Positions 1-7,231 of a stretch of DNA of 10,123 nt are shown here, piece by piece. The translations under genes and the position numbers were made by a program. The notes beneath the pieces are model-generated. The model was not told the DNA's origin. It did not search any database and saw only the letters and a list, made by a program, of their open reading frames with translations. Origin of the DNA: an uncultured Dorea sp. (GTDB lineage Bacteria > Bacillota > Clostridia > Lachnospirales > Lachnospiraceae); assembly GCA_910578455.1 (NCBI GenBank), contig CAJTQA010000064.1, positions 1-10,123 of the forward strand, given 5' to 3'. The first letter of the stretch is position 1; each line of letters starts with the position of its first letter.

Positions 1-211
1 CTTCAGGGATACAATTAAAATCATGAAATTTTTTTGGTGGTTCTGAAAAGAAAGGGGTAACAAAATACTCTTCATTTCTTTTGCAAAATTCCTTAATCAA
101 AAAAGTTTTTCCGCTTTCTTTTTCACCCATTAGTATAACGAGATTATTATCAGATAATTTTATTTTTAGCTGCTCAATGGTTTGTTGCTGAAATTGGAAC
201 AAATTGCACAT
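1..211 (-). CDS. ATPase with Walker A motif, N-terminal part only
   Basis: The gene reads leftward off the window edge, so only the first 70 codons are present. The start is ATG at 211-209. It is preceded on the minus strand by TTGGAGTG, a reasonable ribosome binding site about 8 bases upstream. Residues 29-36 read GEKESGKT, a clean Walker A (GxxxxGKT) preceded by a hydrophobic strand (NLVILM), which is the usual start of a P-loop NTPase core. The first 20 residues are Gln-rich (FQFQQQTIEQLK). Walker B and any effector domain lie outside the window, so the family (AAA, STAND-like, or the ATPase half of a two-gene system) cannot be decided. The gene is much more AT-rich than the 860-9200 block, which suggests separate acquisition. 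What I see is the P-loop; any biological role would be a guess. Confidence 0.8.
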   Translation of the reverse strand, partial: MCNLFQFQQQTIEQLKIKLSDNNLVILMGEKESGKTFLIKEFCKRNEEYFVTPFFSEPPKKFHDFNCIPE

Positions 212-235
212 AAAAAATACACTCCAATAATACAA

Positions 236-264
236 ATTAAATGTTAGACTAGATCAACTGTAAA
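236..264 (-). promoter_or_regulatory. Promoter for the left-edge ATPase gene
   Basis: On the minus strand, TTTACA (264-259) is a five-of-six match to the -35 box. It is followed after exactly 17 bases by TTTAAT (241-236), a five-of-six match to the -10 box. The ATG at 211 lies about 25 bases downstream of the -10, giving a short leader that contains the ribosome binding site. Position, spacing and orientation all fit the ATPase gene. Confidence 0.6.
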
Positions 265-286
265 TTACCTTAAACCCCAAATCAAG

Positions 287-341
287 GATAATACTTGATT
301 ATCTTCATCCTATCACTTCTAATAGATAATTTCCGATTATC
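287..341. promoter_or_regulatory. Pair of identical-architecture palindromes, candidate operators
   Basis: GATAAT-N5-ATTATC occurs twice: at 287-303 (spacer ACTTG) and at 325-341 (spacer TTCCG). The six-base arms are perfect in both copies, the spacer is five bases in both, and the centres are 38 bases apart. The first copy overlaps a second perfect inverted repeat, AATCAAG (280-286) with CTTGATT (294-300). The pair lies between the leftward promoter at 236-264 and the rightward promoter at 403-432, a normal place for a dimeric regulator to bind. Same arms with different spacers is what is expected of protein binding sites rather than RNA hairpins. No regulator can be named. Confidence 0.5.
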
Positions 342-402
342 CATCTTAAAACAGCAAAATAAACTAATTATTGTGATTGCAAAGAAGAACTCAGAGGGCA
401 TC

Positions 403-432
403 TTGACAAAAAATCAACCTTAGTTGCATAAT
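403..432 (+). promoter_or_regulatory. Strong housekeeping-type promoter reading into a gene relic
   Basis: TTGACA (403-408) is a perfect -35 box. After 18 bases comes CATAAT (427-432), a five-of-six -10 box; an overlapping TAATAT gives a worse 20-base spacing. Transcription would start near 439 and run into the broken RNase III-like reading frame. The promoter may belong to a lost gene whose 5' part was deleted, or may serve an unrecognised transcript. Confidence 0.5.
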
Positions 433-801
433 ATGATTGTTGGAAAATATGGAATCAGTAACTAGGATGAGCAACGGGAGAAAATAAAAGCCAGTTTATT
501 TGAGGCCATATTGGGTGCTGTCGCAATAGCAAGTCAATGGAATCAAGAGGTACTTCAAAATGCTGTTGAGAAAATGCTCCAGTTAGAAAGTTTTCTTGAG
601 GAGTCAGACAGGCATCGGTACAGACCGGAAAGCATGTCGGCTGACAATGCAGTCGACACGTTGAAGAAATTGACGGGGCAAGGGCAGTGCTCTGTTCTGA
701 TATATGAATATAGATTGCCGAAAGAGTTGGGTTATGATGAGACCGGAAACGCGAAATGGGTCTGTACATACTTAATCCTAAATGATACTTGCCGTCTGTA
801 G
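433..801 (+). pseudogene. Relic of a ribonuclease III family / dsRNA-binding protein
   Basis: One frame reads from ATG at 433 through an in-frame TAG (463-465) to a stop at 799-801. After the TAG it contains KIKASLFEAILGAVAI, matching the second conserved segment of the RNase III catalytic domain (the xLFEAxxGAv pattern). It is followed by WNQEVLQNAVEKMLQLESFLEE and then the first half of a dsRNA-binding domain (DNAVDTLKKLTGQGQCSVLIYEY...GYDETGNAKWVCT). The N-terminal signature with the first metal-binding residues is absent, as is the C-terminal SKKxAKxxAA helix. The frame simply ends at 801, and 802-892 shows no convincing continuation in other frames. It is therefore truncated at both ends with an internal stop. 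RNase III family membership is from recalled patterns, not a search. Confidence 0.65.
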
Positions 802-892
802 GTTTAGGAAAATGATGAAGGTCCAAACACAGCAAGAATCATGAAACATAAGGGCGGAGCTCGTGTTACACTGTTTTCTGGAGGAAATGAAG

Positions 893-1822
893 ATGCAGGG
901 TCATAAGGCGAATATCGTATCACAGGCGCTTACATATATTGAGGCAAATCTGGAGGAGCAGCTGGAGCTTGACATAGTGGCGGATGCCCTTCACTATTCT
1001 CGTTTCTATCTGCATAGGCTTTTTGCCGAGATGGCTGGCATAACTCTCCATGAGTATGTGAAGAGGAGGAGGCTTACGAGGGCAGCGGAGGAGCTTGTGT
1101 TTTCAGGGAAGACGGTGATGGAGATTGCCCTTGCAAGTGGCTATGGGAGTCGGCAGGCTTTTACAGATGCTTTCCGGGCAATATATAAGAAGGCTCCGGC
1201 GGCATTTCGTGCGGAGGGGAAGTTTTATCCGCTGCAGCTGGATGTTTTATCGGATGCTTTAGACGGGGAGCCGGTAAAAAGAGGATTTGGGCCAGACGAT
1301 ATTGTACATGCCGTCTCTTCGGACGCAGCGGACTGGATGGAGCTTGCACGGCTTAAAATTGACGGTTATCCGTATTTTGATGAGTTACAATATACGGAAA
1401 ATCTATATCGGTGCATGGCGGATGGACGGGCATTGATTTTGCACGACGGCTGCAGGGCAGTGGGAGTTCTCGCATTTTCCGCAATGAATGGCAGGAGCGG
1501 CATAAAGGATGTAGCGCGGGAGAGTAGCGTACAGGGGAGCATTGACTTTCTGGCGGTACATCCCCAGTACCGAAGTCTAGGCGTTGAGGAGCTGTTTTTG
1601 AGTAAGCTGTCCGCAGATATTTTCCCGGGCGGGGAGATTGCCGTAACGACATACCGGGCGGGGGATAAGGCGGATACGGGATACAGGGAGATGTACCGCC
1701 GCCTTGGCTTTCAGGAGAGGGAATTACTTGTGGAATTTGGCTATCCGACGCAGCGTTTTGTATTTTCTCCGGAAAAAATCTTTCTTGATAGGACGCGCTT
1801 TTTTGCTGAGGATTTCTGTTGA
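893..1822 (+). CDS. AraC-family regulator with C-terminal GNAT-like domain
   Basis: This is a 309-residue protein with the DNA-binding domain first. Residues 8-107 form a typical AraC/XylS double helix-turn-helix: IEANLEEQLELDIVADALHY, the first recognition helix (SRFYLHRLFAEMAG), the linker (EYVKRRRLTRAAEEL) and the second motif (VMEIALASGYGSRQAFTDAFRAIYKKAPAAFR). Residues about 145-292 resemble a GNAT N-acetyltransferase or acyl-CoA-binding fold, with AVHPQYRSLGVEELFLSKL (221-239) in the motif A position and the terminal YRRLGF (268-273). The second glycine of the R/QxxGxG/A loop is replaced (RSLGVEE), so catalysis is uncertain and the domain may be a ligand sensor. The start is set at ATG 893 because GGAGG (880-884) sits 8 bases upstream; the upstream in-frame GTG 863 and ATG 887 lack a properly spaced site. 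The MATE gene follows after 24 bases and is the probable target. Confidence 0.85.
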   Translation: MQGHKANIVSQALTYIEANLEEQLELDIVADALHYSRFYLHRLFAEMAGITLHEYVKRRRLTRAAEELVFSGKTVMEIALASGYGSRQAFTDAFRAIYKKAPAAFRAEGKFYPLQLDVLSDALDGEPVKRGFGPDDIVHAVSSDAADWMELARLKIDGYPYFDELQYTENLYRCMADGRALILHDGCRAVGVLAFSAMNGRSGIKDVARESSVQGSIDFLAVHPQYRSLGVEELFLSKLSADIFPGGEIAVTTYRAGDKADTGYREMYRRLGFQERELLVEFGYPTQRFVFSPEKIFLDRTRFFAEDFC

Positions 1823-1846
1823 GGAAGGGCAGGGAGGAAAGCAATT

Positions 1847-3235
1847 ATGAGCAACTTGGCAGAATTTAAGAGAACAGAAAAGAAGACGGAAAATAATCCG
1901 CTGGCAGAGGTTTATAGCGCCGCATCCCTTATCCGGTTTGCGTTTCCAAGCATGGTAATGATGGTGTTTATGGGATTTTACACGATAGCTGATACAGTGT
2001 TTGTAGCCCGGTTTGTGAACACGGACGCGCTTTCATCCATCAATATCGTCTGTCCTGTCATCAATATTATCGTAGGGCTTGGAACGATGCTGGCTGCCGG
2101 AGGGAGCGCAGTCGTGGCGGCGAAGATGGGGGGCGGCAAGGTAAGAGAGGCATGCCGTGATTTTACATTGATTGTCCTGGCAGGGGAGGCGTTTGGGGGA
2201 GCGGTTATGGCAGCCGGGCTTTTTGCTCTGGATGATATTGTCCGGGGGCTTGGAGCCAGCCGGGCATTGATCCCGTATTGCAGGGACTATCTGAGGATCC
2301 AGCTTATTTTTGCCGCCGGGAACATGTTGCAGGTTCTGTACCAGAATCTTCTGGTGACGGCAGGAAGGCCGGATTTGGGTTTGATGCTCTCTGTTCTGGC
2401 GGGCATTTCAAATATTGTGTTTGATTTTATTTTTATTGTCCTAATGCAGATGGGGATTAAGGGGGCGGCTCTTGGCACGGGCATAGGGTATCTGATACCG
2501 GCCGTTTTTGGCACGTTATTTTTTCTGTCCGGGAAGAGTACGCTACATTTTTGCCGGCCCAGGTTCGGAGGAGCAGTGCTGTTTAAGAGCTGCCTGAATG
2601 GTGCGTCAGAGATGGTGAGCCAGATGTCAGCCGCGGTGACAACTTTTTTGTTTAACTCGGCAATGCTGCGCCTTTTAGGGGAGGACGGCGTGGCGGCCAT
2701 TACAGTTATGATTTATTCTCAGTTTTTTCTGACAACGCTTTACATTGGATTTTCCATGGGAACGGCACCGGTCATCAGCTATCACTGCGGCAGCAGGAGT
2801 GGGGGGAGGCTGAGGAAGATTATAGTTGTCTGTTTTTGTGTGATTTTTACGATTTCTTTTGCAGTATTTCTGATTGCTTTTTTTGCGGGAAACAATATTG
2901 CAGGGATGTTTGCAGGGAACAATAAGTCTGTCTTTTTGCTGGCAGAGAAGGGATTTTCGATTTTTTCCTTTAGTTTCTTGTTCTCCGGGGCAAATATATT
3001 TACATCTGCAATGTTCACGGCTATGTCGGATGGGAAATCGTCCGCAGCCATATCATTTTTACGAACTTTTGGATTTGTCACGGTATTTATATTCATTCTG
3101 CCCCGATTTTTACAGGTAACGGGGGTGTGGCTATCCATTCCTGCCGCAGAGGCATGTACTTTTATAGTGACCCTTTGTTTGATATGCAGATGCCGCAAAA
3201 ACGGCGGTTTTGACAAGAATGCAACTGCTGGTTGA
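1847..3235 (+). CDS. MATE-family multidrug exporter
   Basis: This is a 462-residue inner-membrane protein of normal MATE length, with about twelve hydrophobic segments after a 28-residue charged N-terminal tail. Family marks are the first-helix block FAFPSMVMMVFMGFYTIADTVFVAR (about 31-55) followed by NTDALSSINIVCPV, the glycine-rich turn GLGTMLAAGGSAVVAAKMGGGK (about 77-98), YCRDYLRIQL and YQNLLVTAGRPDLGLML in the N lobe. The C lobe carries YSQFFLTTLYIGFSMGTAPVISYHCGSRSGGRL. MATE proteins export cationic drugs or metabolites in exchange for Na+ or H+; the MepA-like branch is typical for Firmicutes, but the substrate cannot be read here. The start ATG has GGGAGG (1832-1837) nine bases upstream. 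The gene sits 24 bases behind the AraC-GNAT gene, so co-transcription is likely. Confidence 0.9.
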   Translation: MSNLAEFKRTEKKTENNPLAEVYSAASLIRFAFPSMVMMVFMGFYTIADTVFVARFVNTDALSSINIVCPVINIIVGLGTMLAAGGSAVVAAKMGGGKVREACRDFTLIVLAGEAFGGAVMAAGLFALDDIVRGLGASRALIPYCRDYLRIQLIFAAGNMLQVLYQNLLVTAGRPDLGLMLSVLAGISNIVFDFIFIVLMQMGIKGAALGTGIGYLIPAVFGTLFFLSGKSTLHFCRPRFGGAVLFKSCLNGASEMVSQMSAAVTTFLFNSAMLRLLGEDGVAAITVMIYSQFFLTTLYIGFSMGTAPVISYHCGSRSGGRLRKIIVVCFCVIFTISFAVFLIAFFAGNNIAGMFAGNNKSVFLLAEKGFSIFSFSFLFSGANIFTSAMFTAMSDGKSSAAISFLRTFGFVTVFIFILPRFLQVTGVWLSIPAAEACTFIVTLCLICRCRKNGGFDKNATAG

Positions 3236-3359
3236 CAAATTGACGGGTGTGATTTCTGGCGGGAAACTGCAAAATAGAGTATTCTTGTTTTTGAAAGCGG
3301 CGGACGGTGCCGCGTTCAGAAGTGAGGAGAAGTGAGAAGACAAGAAGGAGGAACTACAT

Positions 3360-4376
3360 ATGATTTTAGCAGACAAGATAATTACACTCCGCAAAAAGAA
3401 CGGATGGTCGCAGGAAGAGCTGGCGGAAAAGCTGGGCGTTACAAGACAGTCGGTATCTAAATGGGAAGGAGCGCAGTCTGTTCCGGACTTAAATAAGATA
3501 CTGCTCATGAGCCGGATTTTTGAGGTCAGCACAGATTTCTTATTGAAAGATGAGCTGGAGATGACGGAGGAGAACCAGGGAGCGGAAATATTTACGGAGA
3601 AGGCCTCGGAGGATGCAGTGGCGTTCCGCAAAGTTACGATGGAAGAGGCGAGGGGCTATCTGGAACTTAAGGAGAGGATGTCGGGGAAAGTTGCAGGGGC
3701 AGTGTTTTTGTGCATTGTCTCTCCGGCGTGCCTGATTTTTTTAAGTGCCGCCCAGGAGGCGGGGAGAATGAAAGCCACGGAGAACATGGTAGCCGGGCTT
3801 GGGATTACCATACTGCTTTTGATGGTTGCTGCTGCGGTGGCGGTCTTTATCCGCTGTGGGATGAAGACGAAACCTTATGAATATCTGGACAGCGAAAGGA
3901 TAGAGACGGAGTACGGTGTCACCGGGATGGTGAAGGAGAGGAAAAGCCAATACCAGGAAGTGTATACCCGCTACAATATTATAGGAACGTGCTGCTGCAT
4001 CCTGGCGGCGATCCCGCTTTTCGGCGTGATGATGTTTACGGAGGAGGATTTTGCCATGGCGACGGCAGTGTGCGGTGTACTTGCTTTAGTGGCTGTAGGT
4101 GTCTGGTTTTTTGTCGTTGCTGGAATCCGCTGGGAGAGTATGCAGAAACTTTTGCAGGAGGGAGACTATTCGGTGAGCAACAAAGAAAAGAATGCGGCTT
4201 TTGAGCCGGTGTGCAACGTGTACTGGCTGATTGTGACGGCGGTGTATCTGGGATGGAGCTTTTACACGGACGGCTGGAGAGTGACCTGGATTATCTGGCC
4301 AGTGGCGGGGGTGCTGTTTGCAGCGGTGAAAAATGCCTGTATGGCAGTGATCGAAAAGAGGCTTTCCGGCAGATAA
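3360..4376 (+). CDS. XRE/Cro-type DNA-binding protein fused to a six-helix membrane domain
   Basis: This is a 338-residue protein. Residues 1-63 are a textbook XRE helix-turn-helix: LADKIITLRKKNGWSQEELAEKLGVTRQSVSKWEGAQSVPDL, ending in the frequent FEVSTDFLLKDE tail. An acidic linker (66-110) follows. About six hydrophobic stretches then fit membrane helices: roughly 112-131, 145-166, 206-226, 231-255, 286-302 and 307-330. A charged cytoplasmic loop (167-204) lies between the second and third. The protein should hold its DNA-binding head at the membrane; such fusions are common in Clostridia and are presumed to sense membrane-active compounds, though that role is inferred. AAGGAGG (3345-3351) gives a strong ribosome binding site. 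The 124-base gap behind the MATE gene holds no convincing promoter (TTGACA at 3232-3237 lacks a paired -10), so read-through from the MATE operon is possible. An intrinsic terminator follows. Confidence 0.85.
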   Translation: MILADKIITLRKKNGWSQEELAEKLGVTRQSVSKWEGAQSVPDLNKILLMSRIFEVSTDFLLKDELEMTEENQGAEIFTEKASEDAVAFRKVTMEEARGYLELKERMSGKVAGAVFLCIVSPACLIFLSAAQEAGRMKATENMVAGLGITILLLMVAAAVAVFIRCGMKTKPYEYLDSERIETEYGVTGMVKERKSQYQEVYTRYNIIGTCCCILAAIPLFGVMMFTEEDFAMATAVCGVLALVAVGVWFFVVAGIRWESMQKLLQEGDYSVSNKEKNAAFEPVCNVYWLIVTAVYLGWSFYTDGWRVTWIIWPVAGVLFAAVKNACMAVIEKRLSGR

Positions 4377-4403
4377 TATGTTAGATATAGGGTTACATGT
4401 ATA

Positions 4404-4440
4404 AAAGACTGCGGCTGAGGATTTCTTCCGCAGTTTTTTT
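4404..4440 (+). terminator. Intrinsic terminator after the XRE-membrane gene
   Basis: ACTGCGG (4408-4414) pairs perfectly with CCGCAGT (4428-4434) across a 13-base loop. The stem is followed by a run of T to 4440 and flanked upstream by AAAAG, so the stem can extend through A-T pairs. It separates the AraC/MATE/XRE block from the ABC operon. Confidence 0.85.
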
Positions 4441-4522
4441 GATGATTTTTTATAAATTTTTGTAACAAAAACAGATTTTTCTACTCTTATAAACAGAAAG
4501 GTTTTGCGGAAAGGAGAGGACT

Positions 4523-7231
4523 ATGGAAAATAAGAGAGAAAAGAAAAGTCTTTATGTGAAACAGACGGCGGTGTCCGTATGCTGCTATGGGGTGATTTTT
4601 GCCCTTCTTTTCTATCCGTGGGTGGTCATTGGAGATGCCAGCTATCATCCTTTTCAGTTTGCCATGAAAATGACAGACCCCGGTCTTGAGGCATTGCTCG
4701 CAGGGGCAGATATTTACGTGAATGCAGAGGATTTTTCTATCCTGCAAGTGGGAGTCTGGATGGAGCTTATCTTTTGCGGTCTGTTTTTCCTGTCAGGCAT
4801 CTTTTATCTTTTGTCGGTATTGGTGAGGAAAAAGCGGCCGTTTAATATTGCGGCTTGTGTGTTTGCCCTTGTCACGTTTTATTTCAATGCTTTTGGGTAC
4901 ACGATTCGGGATATTTCTACAGACCAGGCTCTTGGAACGACTTTCTTGTTCGTCTATCTTTTTCTGTCCGCGGCGGAGCTTGTGCTTACGAGCATTATGG
5001 GCATCTGGAAGGAGACGAAGAGGGTTTCGAAAGAGTACCATGAGAGAGAGCGTAAGGAGAGGGAGGAAAAGCGGGAGAGGCTTGCCTTCCCCGGTAGGTA
5101 CAATGAGCTTTTCTATGGGTTTATATGGAAGAATTTTAAAAGCAGCTGGAAGGATTATATCCTGCTGTTTTTGTGCAGCAGCATGGTGTTTGCGTTTATT
5201 GTAATTGGCTTTGGGATGCAGGCAATACTGAGCCGGGGGAGCCGATATGAGGGGATGAGCCAGGTGTTCGGGGGCTTGAGTACCATACTGAAAAATGCGG
5301 TTCTGCCTATGGGGATGATTTCCGTTATCATTATCGTGATCCTCGTCTTCAATTATCTGAGGTGCCGGGCGAAAAATTACGGGATTTTCTTAACTCTTGG
5401 GATGAGGAAACGGACGCTTAAATATTTTGTGGCGGTGGAATTTGCGGCGCTCCTCGTTCTGACGCTTGCAGTGGGCGGGGCAGCGGGAACGGGATGCCTT
5501 GCCCTGTTCTGCCTGAAGTCGGAAAGGTTTATCGGAAGCCATGTGGGGCTGTCGGCCATTGGGGCGCTTACCTACGTGAAGGCAATGGGTGTGCTGTTTC
5601 TTATCTTTCTCATCTCTTTTATGGCGGCGCGGGATATCTTTATGGATTTCAATATGGGGAGAAGTACGGATCTTAAGGCCGTCCGGGAAAAGCTGCCGGG
5701 ATGGTGGCGGAAAGTGCTGCTGATGATTGGGATTTTAGCCTGTGCGTACAGTGTCTATGGGTACAGGCAGCTTAAGAATTTTGAGAGTGTAAGGCTTTTG
5801 ATGGTATTGTTTGCCGGGCTTTATCTTGTGTTCCGGTATGGGATAGCCCTGTGGCTTATGGGGGAGCGGGGGCGGAGCAGTTATCTCAAGAACCTCCTTT
5901 TACATAACCAGCTTTACCACAAGTCCAGGACGAACACGGGTTACATCTTTGCCATGGCGGTAATCCAGTTTTGTGCGCTTTTTTACTTTTCCTTCCAGAT
6001 TATATCGACGGAGATTGCGGAGGATGCGGACACGCTGTTCCCTTACGATATCGTGTGCGTCGGGGATGAGGAGGATGAGGGCACGTTTCAGGAGCTTAAA
6101 GGGAAATACGGGATGGAGCTTGAAATCTATCCTATGGTGCGGATTGCCAGCTATGATTCTACGGAAAAGACGGAAGGCTGGCATGAGGGAGAACCTCCCC
6201 AGGGGCAGCATCTTGGGGTTTCTGAGAGCACCTACCATGCTTTAAAAGGAAAGATTGACGCGTCCTATAAGGCGAAACCTCTTCATCTGGACAAGGAGGG
6301 GGAAAGGGTGTACATCGTGCATCAGCAGGATAAGTCGGTAAAGGCGCAGCCTATTGATTTCTTCCTGTCACGAAAGAAACCGCTCCTTCATGTGGGGCAG
6401 CCTGGAATGCTGTCGATCTTAGATGCTTACAGAGCGAATGTCTGTGACTTTGGGTATTATCACAAGACGGTGCAGGGGGAGGAGATCGGCAGCGTCACGG
6501 GGGCATTCCGCCAGGGGCTGAGGGATAATCTTGTTGTGTTTTCCGATGCTTATTTTGAAAAGGCCCAGGAACTTTGGAGGACGACGAATATGTATACAGG
6601 CGCGCCTATCCCTGAGGATGAGGAGAAGATTGTAGATGAGAACATCCGCCAGGGCCTTACGAGGCTGGTTCTTATAAAAGCGGATTCTGAGGATGTGCCG
6701 GATATCCTGTCGGATCTGGCGGAGTTTAGGGAACGCCACCGTGAGGATGAGCATTACGACCTTACAGTGCCATGTCTGTATGACAAGGCTCAGGCGGTTT
6801 CGAACCTTGCGGTGGAGCGGGTTATGAAAAAGGCCATGAATGGGCTGGTGATGCTTGTGTCGCTGACAGTCTATTTGGTGCTGTTGAATGTGAAGATGGC
6901 GACGGAGTCTGATATGGCGGCCCGCAGGATGGAATTTCTGCAGTGTATGGGAATGCGAGCGGGAGAGAGAAGAAGGCTTTTGAGGAAGGAACTGCTGCGG
7001 TATTATTATCTGCTGCCTACAGCTGTGGCCGTGGGGAGCGCAGGCGCATTTACAGCGGCGGTATTCTTGGCAAGGCAGTATACGAGGGCGGACCGCCTCA
7101 GGTACATAAAGCTTATGGCGCCCATATGGGCGGTATGCCTTGGGGCGATTGGGATGATTGTGGTTGGCATGGTTGAAGTGTATGTGAGAAAGGCAGAGGG
7201 GAAAGGAGAAAAAAATGGAAAACGGAATTAA
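4523..7231 (+). CDS. BceB-like FtsX-family ABC permease with an extra N-terminal four-helix module
   Basis: This 902-residue membrane protein is far longer than the roughly 650 usual for BceB-type permeases. The extra part is residues 1-190: helices at about 14-36, 80-101, 107-127 and 139-161, a 43-residue loop (37-79) likely outside the cell, and then a highly charged, probably helical linker (163-186, KETKRVSKEYHERERKEREEKRER). The FtsX part starts at YNELFYGFIWKNFKSSWKDYILLF (about 193-216). It has the coupling motif NYLRCRAKNYGIFLTLGMRKR (277-297) and a second copy near 790-815 (KMATESDMAARRMEFLQCMGMR). A soluble, presumably external domain of about 280 residues lies between the helices near 472-492 and 773-792, as in BceB sensors of cell-wall-active peptides. 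AAGGAG (4511-4516) precedes the ATG. TATAAA (4488-4493) upstream lacks a properly spaced -35. The stop overlaps the ATPase start by 17 bases. Peptide-antibiotic resistance or sensing is inferred. Confidence 0.85.
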   Translation: MENKREKKSLYVKQTAVSVCCYGVIFALLFYPWVVIGDASYHPFQFAMKMTDPGLEALLAGADIYVNAEDFSILQVGVWMELIFCGLFFLSGIFYLLSVLVRKKRPFNIAACVFALVTFYFNAFGYTIRDISTDQALGTTFLFVYLFLSAAELVLTSIMGIWKETKRVSKEYHERERKEREEKRERLAFPGRYNELFYGFIWKNFKSSWKDYILLFLCSSMVFAFIVIGFGMQAILSRGSRYEGMSQVFGGLSTILKNAVLPMGMISVIIIVILVFNYLRCRAKNYGIFLTLGMRKRTLKYFVAVEFAALLVLTLAVGGAAGTGCLALFCLKSERFIGSHVGLSAIGALTYVKAMGVLFLIFLISFMAARDIFMDFNMGRSTDLKAVREKLPGWWRKVLLMIGILACAYSVYGYRQLKNFESVRLLMVLFAGLYLVFRYGIALWLMGERGRSSYLKNLLLHNQLYHKSRTNTGYIFAMAVIQFCALFYFSFQIISTEIAEDADTLFPYDIVCVGDEEDEGTFQELKGKYGMELEIYPMVRIASYDSTEKTEGWHEGEPPQGQHLGVSESTYHALKGKIDASYKAKPLHLDKEGERVYIVHQQDKSVKAQPIDFFLSRKKPLLHVGQPGMLSILDAYRANVCDFGYYHKTVQGEEIGSVTGAFRQGLRDNLVVFSDAYFEKAQELWRTTNMYTGAPIPEDEEKIVDENIRQGLTRLVLIKADSEDVPDILSDLAEFRERHREDEHYDLTVPCLYDKAQAVSNLAVERVMKKAMNGLVMLVSLTVYLVLLNVKMATESDMAARRMEFLQCMGMRAGERRRLLRKELLRYYYLLPTAVAVGSAGAFTAAVFLARQYTRADRLRYIKLMAPIWAVCLGAIGMIVVGMVEVYVRKAEGKGEKNGKRN

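Noticed and set aside
455..835. Open frame of 126 codons on the minus strand
   Set aside because: It is the antisense shadow of the RNase III relic, with no ribosome binding site and no recognisable protein pattern.
3232..3268. TTGACA and TTGACG as -35 boxes before the XRE gene
   Set aside because: No acceptable -10 hexamer lies 16-18 bases downstream of either, and the first overlaps the MATE stop codon.
3297..3313. GCGGC/GCCGC hairpin between the MATE and XRE genes as a terminator
   Set aside because: The stem is only five pairs and no T tract follows.
4452..4465. Possible BceR-type operator (TGTAA half-site) before the permease gene
   Set aside because: Only one half-site matches; the expected TnACA partner four bases upstream is absent.
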